A stretch of 36,790 nt of DNA from contig PCUU01000028.1 in assembly GCA_002786855.1 (NCBI GenBank), positions 1 through 36,790 on the forward strand. The letters run 5' to 3'. Of the stretch, positions 8,972-16,539 are shown one piece after another. A program made the translations under genes and the position numbers. The stretch's first letter is position 1, and each line of letters begins with the position of its first letter. Under the pieces are notes generated by a model, which saw only the letters and a program-made list of their open reading frames with translations, did not search any database and was not told where the DNA came from. Origin of the DNA: Cytophagales bacterium CG12_big_fil_rev_8_21_14_0_65_40_12 (GTDB lineage Bacteria; Bacteroidota; Bacteroidia; Cytophagales; Cyclobacteriaceae).

Positions 8972-9828
8972 TGTAGGATCCTTGTATATGATTCACCATC
9001 CTCGAAAACCGACTCATCTTCTGAGTATTTGTCCAAGAACTTTTGAAGCTCTTTTGGCTGAGCGGTGATCAAGATAGTACCATCCACATTCTCATTGCGC
9101 AAGCGAATTAAATTGCTTTTGAAGAGTTTATTAAGCTTGTCTAAATCGAACTGAATCAAATCAAGCTTATTACCATTGAGCTTAACCTTCATAAAGGTGT
9201 GCACTGGGAACCAGACCATTGATTCGAATGCTTTATCCGTATAATTATCATCTGTGGCGGACAGGTCCATAAAGAGATCATCCCCTATCTGAACCAAATG
9301 CATTTCATAATTGGTGGGTTCTCCGTCTTCAAATACCTTCATTAAGTACGACTTTTTTCCAGAGGTAAAAGTCCCTGGCTTCACAGAATTGCTTAAATCA
9401 TTCAAAGTATTTCCAAGTCCTTTTAAGTTTTCCGCAAGTTTCTCACCCGCTTGAGTGAATGTTGAATCCATGACCTGTTTGTAGTAATTCTCAATGAATG
9501 CTTTGTCCCTAATTGTATCTCCCTTTATTATTAAGTATTCTGAATCATCTAAAGTGACTTTAAAGTCCTTAGTCGTAATTTTAACATTCGGTTCGGCATT
9601 GGACAGTAGATTGTCTGATTTAGTGACCGATATGCTCCCGTCTATATCAATACCATTCGAAATAATGATATAATCATCCGAATCTTCTCCCATTTTCCAT
9701 TTGCCTAAAAGTTCTGGCAAGTACACTAGCGTGTCTTCGGTGTAAATCGGGAAAAGGGAATAAACGCAGGAGCTCATCAAAAAAATGAGCATGACCAGTG
9801 CTGCAATGACTTTCGATTTCTTTTTCAT
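8968..9828 (-). CDS. Lipoprotein of unknown function, first gene of the LytS/LytTR operon
   Basis: I do not recognise this 286-residue protein. The start at 9828 gives a clean lipoprotein signal, MKKKSKVIAALVMLIFLMSSC, with the lipid-bearing Cys at 21; a longer frame upstream lacks this logic. The mature part begins with VYLPELLGKWKMGEDSDDY, which resembles the GxW opening of lipocalin-like or small secreted beta-barrel proteins, and the rest is rich in beta and acidic stretches. Its last 4 bp overlap the start of the histidine kinase gene, so it is translated together with the kinase. A role as the envelope input or inhibitor of the kinase is plausible but is inference. Confidence 0.7.
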   Translation of the reverse strand: MKKKSKVIAALVMLIFLMSSCVYSLFPIYTEDTLVYLPELLGKWKMGEDSDDYIIISNGIDIDGSISVTKSDNLLSNAEPNVKITTKDFKVTLDDSEYLIIKGDTIRDKAFIENYYKQVMDSTFTQAGEKLAENLKGLGNTLNDLSNSVKPGTFTSGKKSYLMKVFEDGEPTNYEMHLVQIGDDLFMDLSATDDNYTDKAFESMVWFPVHTFMKVKLNGNKLDLIQFDLDKLNKLFKSNLIRLRNENVDGTILITAQPKELQKFLDKYSEDESVFEDGESYTRILQ

Positions 9829-9864
9829 AATTGAGATATTTTGAGTTTTTGATTTTGTTTGACC

Positions 9865-9896
9865 CAAAAGTGAAACATCAATCAAAGTCTCGCAAA
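9865..9896 (-). promoter_or_regulatory. Predicted promoter of the lipoprotein-LytS-LytTR operon
   Basis: On the minus strand TTTG (9893-9896) is followed after 20 bp by CACTTTTG (9865-9872). This fits the Bacteroidota pattern TTTG-N19-21-TAnnTTTG with one mismatch in the -7 element. It would give a leader of about 30 nt before the ATG at 9828. Confidence 0.35.
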
Positions 9897-9939
9897 AAAT
9901 ATCGGTGAACACTGCAAAACTCAGGATGAAACCTAAGGT

Positions 9940-10488
9940 CTACCCTTGATCCGTGTTTAATATCAAATCAACCGCTTCAGTAAAAGTATGCACCCGATGT
10001 TCTGCCAATTCGCTTTCTTCTACCAAAGCCATGATCTGAATCCGTTTGATGCCCAGCTTTTTGGCAGGCACCAAATCCCTTTCCTTGTCTCCTATCATCC
10101 AAGATGCATTCGCATCAACATTGAATTTTGCGATGCCCTTTTCGAACATAAGTGAGTCCGGTTTTCGCATCAAAGACTTACTCACACTATCCACCAAGGG
10201 GGCATAGTAAAATTGATCAATGGCATGATCGCAAGCTTGCTGAAGTAAGTCATGGCAGTCATCAACCAGCTTGTCATCATAGTAACCTCTGGCAATCCCA
10301 CTCTGATTGGTAACCACTACCAGTCTGTAGCCCGCTTCTTTCAGTCTTTTCAAGCCATTGGGCACATCCTCTGGTATAACAAATTCTTCAATAGTTAAAA
10401 TATGCCTTCCTATCTCTTCATTCAACACTCCATCCCTGTCCATGAAAACACATTTGCTCTTTTTAACATTTTGATCCATAACCAACAT
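9940..10488 (-). CDS. HAD-IIIA phosphatase, GmhB-like
   Basis: The 182-residue protein has HAD motif I FMDRDGVLNEE (nucleophile and acid Asp of DxD), motif II in VVVTNQSG, a Lys in the RKPDS segment and motif IV in WMIGDKERDLVPAKKLG. The form DRDGVLN...TNQSGIARGYY is typical of D-glycero-D-manno-heptose 1,7-bisphosphate phosphatase and histidinol-phosphate phosphatase relatives. The zinc-binding Cys cluster found in E. coli GmhB is not present, so the substrate is uncertain. The start at 10488 has a purine-rich AAAGAA leader; a second ATG at 10479 is possible. It is divergent from the GT2 gene. Confidence 0.83.
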   Translation of the reverse strand: MLVMDQNVKKSKCVFMDRDGVLNEEIGRHILTIEEFVIPEDVPNGLKRLKEAGYRLVVVTNQSGIARGYYDDKLVDDCHDLLQQACDHAIDQFYYAPLVDSVSKSLMRKPDSLMFEKGIAKFNVDANASWMIGDKERDLVPAKKLGIKRIQIMALVEESELAEHRVHTFTEAVDLILNTDQG

Positions 10489-10605
10489 TAACTATTCTTT
10501 AATTTTCACGTTATTTACCACTCTGGACTCAACTCCACAAGCCTAAAATTAGTGAAATAAAGAACCAAATGGGTCAAAAGCCTAGGTGGTCAAATTTAAA
10601 AACCA

Positions 10606-11391
10606 TTGAAAAGAGATAGCCTCGTCATTATCCCCACTTATAATGAAAAGGAGAACATAGCTGATATTATTCATGCTGTTCTTTCGCAACCGTCTGATTT
10701 TGAACTACTCATCGTTGATGATAATTCCCCCGATGGCACGGCTGATATCGTAAAATCCATGATGGCGTCTTTCCCCAACCGACTTCATATCGAAGAAAGG
10801 ACTGGAAAATTAGGCTTGGGCACTGCCTACATCCATGGTTTCAGATGGGCTTTGGAAAGGCATTACATTTATATTTTTGAAATGGATGCCGATTTTTCCC
10901 ACAATCCAGAAGATTTAAACAAGCTCTATCATTCATGCAAAGTGGATGGCAATGATGTCGCCATCGGTTCGCGCTATGTAACAGGCGTAAACGTAGTGAA
11001 CTGGCCCATGAGTCGTGTAATGCTGTCTTTCTTTGCAAGTCATTATGTTCGCGTGGTCACAGGAATGCCCATTAGAGATACCACGGCAGGTTTCAAATGC
11101 TACAGAAGAAATGTGCTTGAAACCATTGAGTTGCATAAAATCCGATTTATGGGCTATGCCTTCCAAATCGAAATGAAGTTCTTGGCTTGGAAGTTTGGTT
11201 TCAAAGTGGGTGAAGTGCCTATCATTTTCACAGACCGCACCAAAGGCAAGTCTAAAATGAGCGGTGGCATTATCAAAGAAGCTGTTTTAGGTGTAATGCA
11301 AATCAAAATAGGTAGCTTCTTCAAAACCTACCGCAGGGACTTCGAACTCGAAGAAGAAAACAGCTTGGAGCAAGAAAAAGCTTCGGCTTAA
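10606..11391 (+). CDS. GT2 glycosyltransferase, polyprenol-phosphate mannosyltransferase-like
   Basis: The 261-residue soluble-type GT2 begins SLVIIPTYNEKENIADII and has VDDNSPDGTADIV, EMDADFSHNP (metal-binding DxD region) and RDTTAGFKCYRR, the full signature of dolichol/polyprenol-phosphate mannose synthases. Such enzymes load a sugar from a nucleotide donor onto a lipid carrier for later use in the periplasm. There is no C-terminal membrane domain, so it is the short, peripheral form. The start must be TTG at 10606, since the next in-frame ATG is inside the catalytic domain. Confidence 0.9.
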   Translation: MKRDSLVIIPTYNEKENIADIIHAVLSQPSDFELLIVDDNSPDGTADIVKSMMASFPNRLHIEERTGKLGLGTAYIHGFRWALERHYIYIFEMDADFSHNPEDLNKLYHSCKVDGNDVAIGSRYVTGVNVVNWPMSRVMLSFFASHYVRVVTGMPIRDTTAGFKCYRRNVLETIELHKIRFMGYAFQIEMKFLAWKFGFKVGEVPIIFTDRTKGKSKMSGGIIKEAVLGVMQIKIGSFFKTYRRDFELEEENSLEQEKASA

Positions 11392-11396
11392 CCTCC

Positions 11397-11513
11397 TTTT
11401 CGCTCCCTGAGCCCCGAGACTTCGGAGAAGGGTCTAACTTAAATTACAGACAGACCTTAGTTCCTTCTCCCGATGAGGTCGGGATCAGGATGAAAAGCAG
11501 TGTGCAAATAATT
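11397..11513. repeat. Small inverted-repeat element, copy A
   Basis: The segment shares an ordered set of blocks with 11563-11654: CCCTGAG, GAAGGGTCTAA, CAGACCTT, GTTCCTTC and GTGTGCA or TGTGCATA. Within the copy, CGGAGAAGGGTCT and AGACC...CCTTCTCCCG are inverted, so the RNA or DNA could fold into a long imperfect hairpin. The size and structure resemble a MITE-like or REP-like element; I saw no transposase. Confidence 0.5.
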
Positions 11514-11562
11514 AGTTCAATGCTTTTCTAATAGCAAATTCCAAGATTAGCTTAAATGACCG

Positions 11563-11654
11563 TTTTCTTTCCCTGAGGAACGAAGGGTCTAATTCAGTTA
11601 TGACAGACCTTGTTCCTTCCTCTGGTCAGGAGAGAAAGCATTGTGCATACAATT
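11563..11654. repeat. Small inverted-repeat element, copy B (shorter)
   Basis: This is a shortened and diverged copy of the 11397-11513 element, with the same block order and the pair AAGGGTCT / AGACCTTG in inverted orientation. The two copies lie in direct orientation about 165 bp apart. Confidence 0.5.
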
Positions 11655-11689
11655 CACCTGTGGCGGTTAAAAACAGCAGCTGCCATTCT

Positions 11690-11735
11690 CCCCCGCTGCG
11701 CGTATGCTGAAGCTTTAGCGCAAGCATGGCGGGGG
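11690..11735. repeat. GC-rich hairpin upstream of the DUF559 pseudogene
   Basis: Arms CCCCCGC (11690-11696) and GCGGGGG (11729-11735) are perfectly complementary, with inner arms ATGCT / AGCAT and a near-palindromic centre around AAGCTT. The base composition differs sharply from the AT-rich surroundings. Confidence 0.6.
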
Positions 11736-11778
11736 CAGGGGGTGGACAGCAAGAAAAAGATTTCATAACTTCAACCTA

Positions 11779-12165
11779 ATGCCAACCAATCATCATTACA
11801 ATAAACACCTTAAAAACACAGCTAGAAAGCTGAGGAGTGAAATGACAAAAGCCGAGGCATCACTATGGAAATATGTACTCAGCAAACGCCAAGTACACGG
11901 ACAACAATTCAGGAGACAAAGACCAATTGACAAATACATATTGGATTTTGTCTGTCTACCATTGAAGCTTATCGTATAGGTGGATGGCTTAACTCATACC
12001 TCTGAAGAAGTCGCAGAAAAAGACAAAATTCGGCAAACGAAATTGGAGTCTCTTGGATTCAAAGTCATTCGCTATACAGATGAAGAAGTATTAACTTCTA
12101 TCAATTCAGTGTACAGAAGTATTGCATACGAAGTCGCAATCTTATTGGGAATTGAATTTGAATAG
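11779..12165 (+). pseudogene. DUF559 (Vsr-like endonuclease) gene broken by one in-frame stop
   Basis: Two stretches in the same frame, 11779-11979 and 11980-12165, together make one normal-length DUF559 protein (about 128 residues). The first ends ...DFVCLPLKLIV, then TAG at 11977-11979, then VDGLTHTSEE.... The family reads KLIIEVDG at this place, so a single GAG-to-TAG change has replaced the conserved glutamate, which is thought to be part of the PD-(D/E)xK-type active site. The second half still carries KDKIRQTKLESLGFKVIRYTDEEV, so decay seems recent. Its function is unknown; DUF559 proteins are related to very-short-patch repair nucleases. A sequencing error or stop readthrough could also explain the TAG. 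Confidence 0.85.
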
Positions 12166-12172
12166 ATGAAAT

Positions 12173-12208
12173 CCCCCTCCGGCCATAGGCCACCTCCCCC
12201 TTGGGAGG
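12173..12208. repeat. GC-rich repeat downstream of the DUF559 pseudogene
   Basis: A C/G-rich stretch starts 8 bp after the pseudogene stop. It contains GGCC-ATA-GGCC and a perfect hairpin CCTCCC-CCTT-GGGAGG (12193-12208). From general experience, sequences of this type often border DUF559 genes in Bacteroidota; this is recollection, not a search. Confidence 0.55.
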
Positions 12209-12311
12209 ACAGCGACAGAAGTATTCCAAACACAAGAGGCTCAAAACAACAAAATAAGCACCTGCAAGAATAGTGGTCGGGCCGGTGATGCAGCCACTGG
12301 CGGTTTGGTCT

Positions 12312-13529
12312 TTAATCAAACTTAATCGCTTTCACGGGATTGATTCGGGCAATAATGGCTGTAGGAATAATCAACACGAAAGTCACCAAAAGCAGGGTAA
12401 GGAAATTCAAACCGATGGTCACGGGCCAATCCCAGTAAATCGGCACATAGTCCATATAATAGTTCTCGGCATCCAGAGGAATCAAGTGAAACTGGTCCTG
12501 CAACAACCCAAAACCAATGGCAATGGCATTGCCAACGAGCAATCCTTTAAGTACCAACTGAATTCCGTTATAAGAAAAAATACGTCTGATCATTCCATTA
12601 GACGCTCCCAAAGCTTTAAATGTGCCGATCATTTGGGTACGTTCCATAATGAGAATAAACAATACCGAAACCATGTTGAAGGATGCCACAAATAGAATCA
12701 ACCAAATAAAGATGTTGACATTTTGAGTCAACAGGTTCAACCAATCAAAAATCTGAATGTACTTTTCATCTACCTTTTCAGTATAGATTTCCACATTCAA
12801 TTTGGAAGTAATGGAATCATCAGCTTCAACAATATCCGCGACATCTTTGAGATACACCTCGTAGCCACCTACTTGGTCGGGTGCCCAGCCATTCAAGCCT
12901 CTTATAACCTTAATGTCGCCCACCATCATTTGAGCATCAAAAGCATCGAGTCCTGTATTGTAAATCCCTACAATTTTCACCCTCCGAGTCCTTGGCGGAT
13001 CCATGATAAAGTAGCTGATCACCAAATCATCCACATTTAAATTCATCTTTTTGGCCATTCGCTGACTTACCATTACCTCGTTGCTTTCGGTAGTATCATT
13101 GAAATTGATGAACCTTCCTTCCACCAAATAATTATCAAATAAAGTGGCGTTATACGAGCGACCTATACCTTTGAAAAGCAGTCCGTAGACTTCATCATCT
13201 TTGGTCAACAAACCGGGTTTATGGGCATATTCTTGAACATGATCTACATAAGGATCCTTAAGCACCGCCTCCATTCTGGCGGCTTCCAAAACAATGGGTT
13301 CTTCCTCATAAGAATTATTCAAGGAAAATTTCTTGATCTGAATATGGCCTGAGAAGCTGTAAATTTTGTCTTTAATATTATTCTGAAAACCGCCCAATAC
13401 GAAAAAGGCGATCATCATAATGGCCAAACCGAGCGCCACACTGGCAATCGCAATCTTATGGATAATCGCAGAAAAGCTGTTATCCCCTGGATCGCTGATT
13501 CTTTTCGCTATGAAATAAGGGAGGTTCAA
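12312..13529 (-). CDS. LolC/LolE-type ABC transporter permease
   Basis: The 405-residue protein has a membrane helix after a short cytoplasmic start (about 26-48), a large periplasmic MacB-PCD-like domain (about 50-255), and three C-terminal helices with the FtsX family segment MERTQMIGTFKALGASNGMI. It ends IIARINPVKAIKFD, as typical members do. These permeases pair with a LolD-type ATPase to move lipoproteins out of the inner membrane; no ATPase gene is adjacent. The start appears to be TTG at 13529, because MNLPYFIAKR is the usual N terminus and no ATG is available. It diverges from namZ across 51 bp. Confidence 0.9.
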   Translation of the reverse strand: MNLPYFIAKRISDPGDNSFSAIIHKIAIASVALGLAIMMIAFFVLGGFQNNIKDKIYSFSGHIQIKKFSLNNSYEEEPIVLEAARMEAVLKDPYVDHVQEYAHKPGLLTKDDEVYGLLFKGIGRSYNATLFDNYLVEGRFINFNDTTESNEVMVSQRMAKKMNLNVDDLVISYFIMDPPRTRRVKIVGIYNTGLDAFDAQMMVGDIKVIRGLNGWAPDQVGGYEVYLKDVADIVEADDSITSKLNVEIYTEKVDEKYIQIFDWLNLLTQNVNIFIWLILFVASFNMVSVLFILIMERTQMIGTFKALGASNGMIRRIFSYNGIQLVLKGLLVGNAIAIGFGLLQDQFHLIPLDAENYYMDYVPIYWDWPVTIGLNFLTLLLVTFVLIIPTAIIARINPVKAIKFD

Positions 13530-13538
13530 GAATATGGT

Positions 13539-13546
13539 TAATTTTG
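13539..13546 (+). promoter_or_regulatory. Predicted -7 element for namZ
   Basis: TAATTTTG matches the Bacteroidota -7 consensus TAnnTTTG exactly, 34 bp before the namZ ATG. I see no good TTTG at the -33 position. Confidence 0.35.
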
Positions 13547-13563
13547 ACAGACGCGTTGAATTT

Positions 13564-13571
13564 CAAAGATA
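13564..13571 (-). promoter_or_regulatory. Predicted -7 element for the LolC/E-type permease
   Basis: On the minus strand TATCTTTG matches TAnnTTTG exactly, 35 bp before the TTG start at 13529. No clear -33 box is present. It faces the namZ element with 17 bp between them, so the predicted transcription starts would cross. Confidence 0.35.
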
Positions 13572-13580
13572 ACGAACCCA

Positions 13581-14735
13581 ATGAATAGACTGCTATTTGC
13601 CCTTCTTATTTTCCTTTGCTTCAATTGCCAATCGCAAGAAAGCGAACTCAAAGTCGGTGCTGAAAGCACTGAGGAATATTTACCGTTGCTAAAAGGCCAA
13701 CGCATTGCTTTGGTCGTCAATCAAACCTCGATGATTGGGCAAACGCATTTAGTCGACTCACTTTTTTCTTTAGGACTTGATATTAAAAAAGTGATGGCGC
13801 CAGAACATGGTTTTCGTGGCGAAGCCCCAGATGGCGAAAAAGTCAACGACTCGAAAGACGAAAAAACAGGCATTCCTATCGTTTCGATTTACGGCAGCAA
13901 TAAAAAGCCAACGCCAGAAATGCTTGCTGATGTGGACGTATTGATTTTTGATATTCAAGATGTTGGTGTTCGCTTCTACACTTTCATCAGCACCATGCAC
14001 TATGTGATGGAAGCTGCTGCCGAAAATGGCAAGAAAGTAATCGTGCTGGATCGCCCCAACCCCAACGGCATGTACATTGATGGGCCTGTAAAGTCTGACA
14101 GCGTAAACTCCTTTGTAGGCATGCACCCCATTCCGATCGTTCATGGACTTACCGTGGGTGAATTAGCCCAAATGATCAATGGGGAAGGTTGGCTCAAAGG
14201 TGGCGTCAAAGCCGATTTGACGGTGATTAAAATGGAAAATTGGGATCATAATGCTACTTACGACTTACCAGTGAAACCTTCTCCAAATTTACCGACTGAC
14301 AATGCGATAGCGCTCTATGCCTCTTTAGGGCTTTTCGAAGGCACGGTAGTAAGCGTTGGTCGCGGCACTGACTTGCCTTTTGAAGTGATTGGGCACCCAA
14401 AATTTGGATTAGGATCGTTCGGCTTCACACCCAAACCTAATGCAGGCTCTAAATATCCGCCTTTAGAAGGTGAGCAATGCTTTGGACAGAATTTATCGAA
14501 TGCGGGTGCTCCAAGAGAATTTACACTTCGCTATTTGATTGAATATCACAGGGCTTTGAAGGACTCCACCGACTTTTTCAAAGACTATTTGACCTTACTG
14601 GCCGGAACCCCAATGTTGAAAGCACAAATAGAGGCCGGCATGTCGGAAGAAGCCATAAAAGCCACTTGGCAAAAGGATTTAGACGCTTATAAAGCCAAAA
14701 GAAAGCAGTATTTGTTGTACAAGGATTTTGAGTAA
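13581..14735 (+). CDS. namZ: Exo-beta-N-acetylmuramidase NamZ (DUF1343) lipoprotein
   Basis: The 384-residue protein has a lipoprotein signal MNRLLFALLIFLCFNC (lipid Cys at 16) followed by a full DUF1343 domain: LLKGQRIALVVNQTS, APEHGFRGEAPDGEKV, FDIQDVGVRFYTFISTMHYVMEA, VLDRPNPNG and PSPNLPTDNAIALYASLGLFEGT. NamZ of Bacillus subtilis and Tannerella forsythia releases MurNAc from the non-reducing ends of peptidoglycan fragments, and DUF1343 is that family. The likely role here is cell-wall turnover and amino-sugar recycling in the periplasm. The lipobox shows membrane anchoring. A small membrane protein gene follows 4 bp after the stop. Confidence 0.9.
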   Translation: MNRLLFALLIFLCFNCQSQESELKVGAESTEEYLPLLKGQRIALVVNQTSMIGQTHLVDSLFSLGLDIKKVMAPEHGFRGEAPDGEKVNDSKDEKTGIPIVSIYGSNKKPTPEMLADVDVLIFDIQDVGVRFYTFISTMHYVMEAAAENGKKVIVLDRPNPNGMYIDGPVKSDSVNSFVGMHPIPIVHGLTVGELAQMINGEGWLKGGVKADLTVIKMENWDHNATYDLPVKPSPNLPTDNAIALYASLGLFEGTVVSVGRGTDLPFEVIGHPKFGLGSFGFTPKPNAGSKYPPLEGEQCFGQNLSNAGAPREFTLRYLIEYHRALKDSTDFFKDYLTLLAGTPMLKAQIEAGMSEEAIKATWQKDLDAYKAKRKQYLLYKDFE

Positions 14736-14739
14736 TACG

Positions 14740-14961
14740 ATGGATTTAGAAATAATAGAGTACGGCTTCTATTCCCTTTTGATAGTATTATTGGGTTTTG
14801 GTATTAGGAAATATTTAAAGTGGGCTAAACTTAATAATCAAGGCCTAATTTTGGGGATCAATGTATTCTGGCTTAAGTTGACTTCAAATGTATTTATCAT
14901 ATTTGGCCTAATCGCGTTCATTGCTTTTCTATTTACGATGTACTACGATATGAGTATTTAA
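14740..14961 (+). CDS. Small membrane protein, two predicted helices
   Basis: The ATG at 14740 lies 4 bp after the namZ stop and gives 73 residues. There are two hydrophobic stretches, GFYSLLIVLLGFGI (about 9-22) and VFIIFGLIAFIAFLFTMYY (about 51-69), with a short basic segment between them. No family is recognised. A TTG start 12 bp upstream would overlap namZ and is less likely. Co-transcription with namZ is likely from spacing; a functional link is unknown. Confidence 0.65.
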   Translation: MDLEIIEYGFYSLLIVLLGFGIRKYLKWAKLNNQGLILGINVFWLKLTSNVFIIFGLIAFIAFLFTMYYDMSI

Positions 14962-15041
14962 TGCTCAATGTTGAATAGGGATAGAGTTGTTTGAGTTCTT
15001 GTAAAGTCCAACAACAATCTAGAAAGCTAAGCTCCTTTCCT

Positions 15042-15049
15042 TATTTTTG
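15042..15049 (+). promoter_or_regulatory. Predicted -7 element for fmt-folA
   Basis: TATTTTTG matches TAnnTTTG exactly, 19 bp before the fmt start codon. No matching -33 box is evident. Confidence 0.3.
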
Positions 15050-15068
15050 TTTTCTCCAAACAAGCTGA

Positions 15069-15989
15069 ATGACAGACTTAAGAATCATATATATGGGCAC
15101 GCCAGAGTTTGCAGTGCCCAGCCTCCAAATATTGGTTGAAAACGGCTACAATGTGGTTGCTGTAGTCACTGCGCCAGATCGCCCTAAAGGCCGAGGACAG
15201 AAACTGGCGACTACGCCTGTCAAGGATTATGCAGTCTCACAAAACATCCCTGTGCTTCAGCCCACCAACTTAAAGTCTCCCGAATTTCTTGACGAGCTAA
15301 AGAGTTTTAATGCCAACCTGCAAATCGTAGTGGCTTTCAGAATGTTGCCTATTGCGGTGTGGGATATGCCCGAAATTGGCACTTTCAACTTGCATGGTTC
15401 TTTGCTTCCGCAATACCGAGGGGCGGCACCCATCAATTGGGCAATTATCAATGGAGAAAAAGAAACGGGCGTGACCACTTTCTTTCTAAAACATGAAATA
15501 GATACAGGAAACATCATTTTTCAAGAAAAAGAAACCATTGAAGAAGATGATACCGTTGGCGATGTGTATGAACGCCTGATGCAGCGCGGTGCGGGTTTAG
15601 TACTGAAAACGGTTAAGGCCATTGAAGCAGGTGAGTATCCTCAACTGCCTCAAGACAATGCGGTGGAGATCAAACACGCTCCGAAAATCTTCAAGGAAAC
15701 CTGCGAAATCGACTGGACAAAAACTTCGGAGGAGATTTATAATTTTATCAGAGGGCTTTCTCCTTACCCAGCCGCCTGGACAGTTTTGAATGGGAAGAAC
15801 TTCAAGATTTTCGGGGCAAAAAAACTTGATTTTGGCAGCGCGGGCAAAAAGCCTGGTGAATACGAAACCGACAATAAAACTTATCTTCATGTACAAACTG
15901 GCGGAAACGCCATTGCCATTACCGACCTACAAATGGAAGGTAAAAAGAGAATGGATATTGGCTCATTTTTAAGAGGAACACAGCTATGA
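15069..15989 (+). CDS. fmt: Methionyl-tRNA formyltransferase
   Basis: The 306-residue protein is full length for Fmt, with the N-terminal formyltransferase fold (about 1-185) and the C-terminal OB-fold tRNA-binding domain (about 205-306). The catalytic triad is visible: Asn107 and His109 in FNLHGSLLPQYRGAAPINW, and Asp145 in HEIDTGNI. It formylates Met-tRNA(fMet) with 10-formyl-tetrahydrofolate at translation start. Its last 4 bp overlap the folA start (ATGA). Pairing fmt with folA is logical, since both act in the folate pool. Confidence 0.97.
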   Translation: MTDLRIIYMGTPEFAVPSLQILVENGYNVVAVVTAPDRPKGRGQKLATTPVKDYAVSQNIPVLQPTNLKSPEFLDELKSFNANLQIVVAFRMLPIAVWDMPEIGTFNLHGSLLPQYRGAAPINWAIINGEKETGVTTFFLKHEIDTGNIIFQEKETIEEDDTVGDVYERLMQRGAGLVLKTVKAIEAGEYPQLPQDNAVEIKHAPKIFKETCEIDWTKTSEEIYNFIRGLSPYPAAWTVLNGKNFKIFGAKKLDFGSAGKKPGEYETDNKTYLHVQTGGNAIAITDLQMEGKKRMDIGSFLRGTQL

Positions 15990-16492
15990 TAAAGACGATT
16001 GTGGTCGCCATTGCGAAAAATCACGCCATCGGCAAAGACAATGATTTGCTTTGGAGACTTCCCGATGATTTCAAATTCTTCAAACAAGTCACCACGGGTA
16101 AGCACATTATCATGGGCCGAAGAACTTATGAATCAATGCCTAACCCGCTTCCGAATAGGACTTCGGTAGTAATTACCCGAAACAAAAATTACGAAGTGCC
16201 TAAAGGGCATTATGTGGTACACAGCCTAGCCGAAGCTTTGGAGATTTGCACTGATAAAAACCTTGAAGAGGCAATGATCATTGGTGGCGGAAAAATTTAT
16301 ACTGAAGCCATTGAAAATGGACTGGTCGATAAAATGTTGATTACCGAAGTGGATACCACAATTGAGGAAGCCGATACTTTCTTCCCTTTTTACAAAGAAG
16401 AAAATTGGGAAGAATTGGAGCGAGTCCATCACAGCACTGATGAGAAGCACAAATTCGCTTTTGACTTCGTAACTTATCTTAAGAAAATCTAA
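15986..16492 (+). CDS. folA: Dihydrofolate reductase
   Basis: The 168-residue protein has every DHFR landmark: VVAIAKNHAIGKDNDLLWRLPDDFKFFK (substrate-binding acidic residue in LPDD), the NADPH-binding GKHIIMGRRTYESM, and MIIGGGKIY. It reduces dihydrofolate to tetrahydrofolate with NADPH and is the target of trimethoprim in other bacteria. It is translationally coupled to fmt by a 4-bp overlap. No thyA gene is next to it. Confidence 0.97.
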   Translation: MIKTIVVAIAKNHAIGKDNDLLWRLPDDFKFFKQVTTGKHIIMGRRTYESMPNPLPNRTSVVITRNKNYEVPKGHYVVHSLAEALEICTDKNLEEAMIIGGGKIYTEAIENGLVDKMLITEVDTTIEEADTFFPFYKEENWEELERVHHSTDEKHKFAFDFVTYLKKI

Positions 16493-16539
16493 AATATCAT
16501 CCTCTTTTGAGGAGATGCCCAAAGGACAGAAGATGAATT

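Larger units (their letters stand above)
11392..11778. other. Repeat-rich intergenic region
   Basis: This 387-bp gap holds no gene. It contains two related copies of an approximately 100-bp imperfect inverted-repeat element (11397-11513 and 11563-11654) and a strong GC-rich hairpin (11690-11735), directly before the broken DUF559 gene. Confidence 0.6.

Noticed and set aside
9829-9912. N-terminal extension of the operon lipoprotein
   Set aside because: It would bury the lipoprotein signal 28 residues inside the protein and contains the predicted promoter region.
10591-10598. Minus-strand TAAATTTG as promoter for the HAD phosphatase
   Set aside because: It would give a 100-nt leader and lacks a -33 box.
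11392-12311. Insertion sequence or integron
   Set aside because: No transposase or integrase is present and no target-site duplication could be identified around the DUF559 region.
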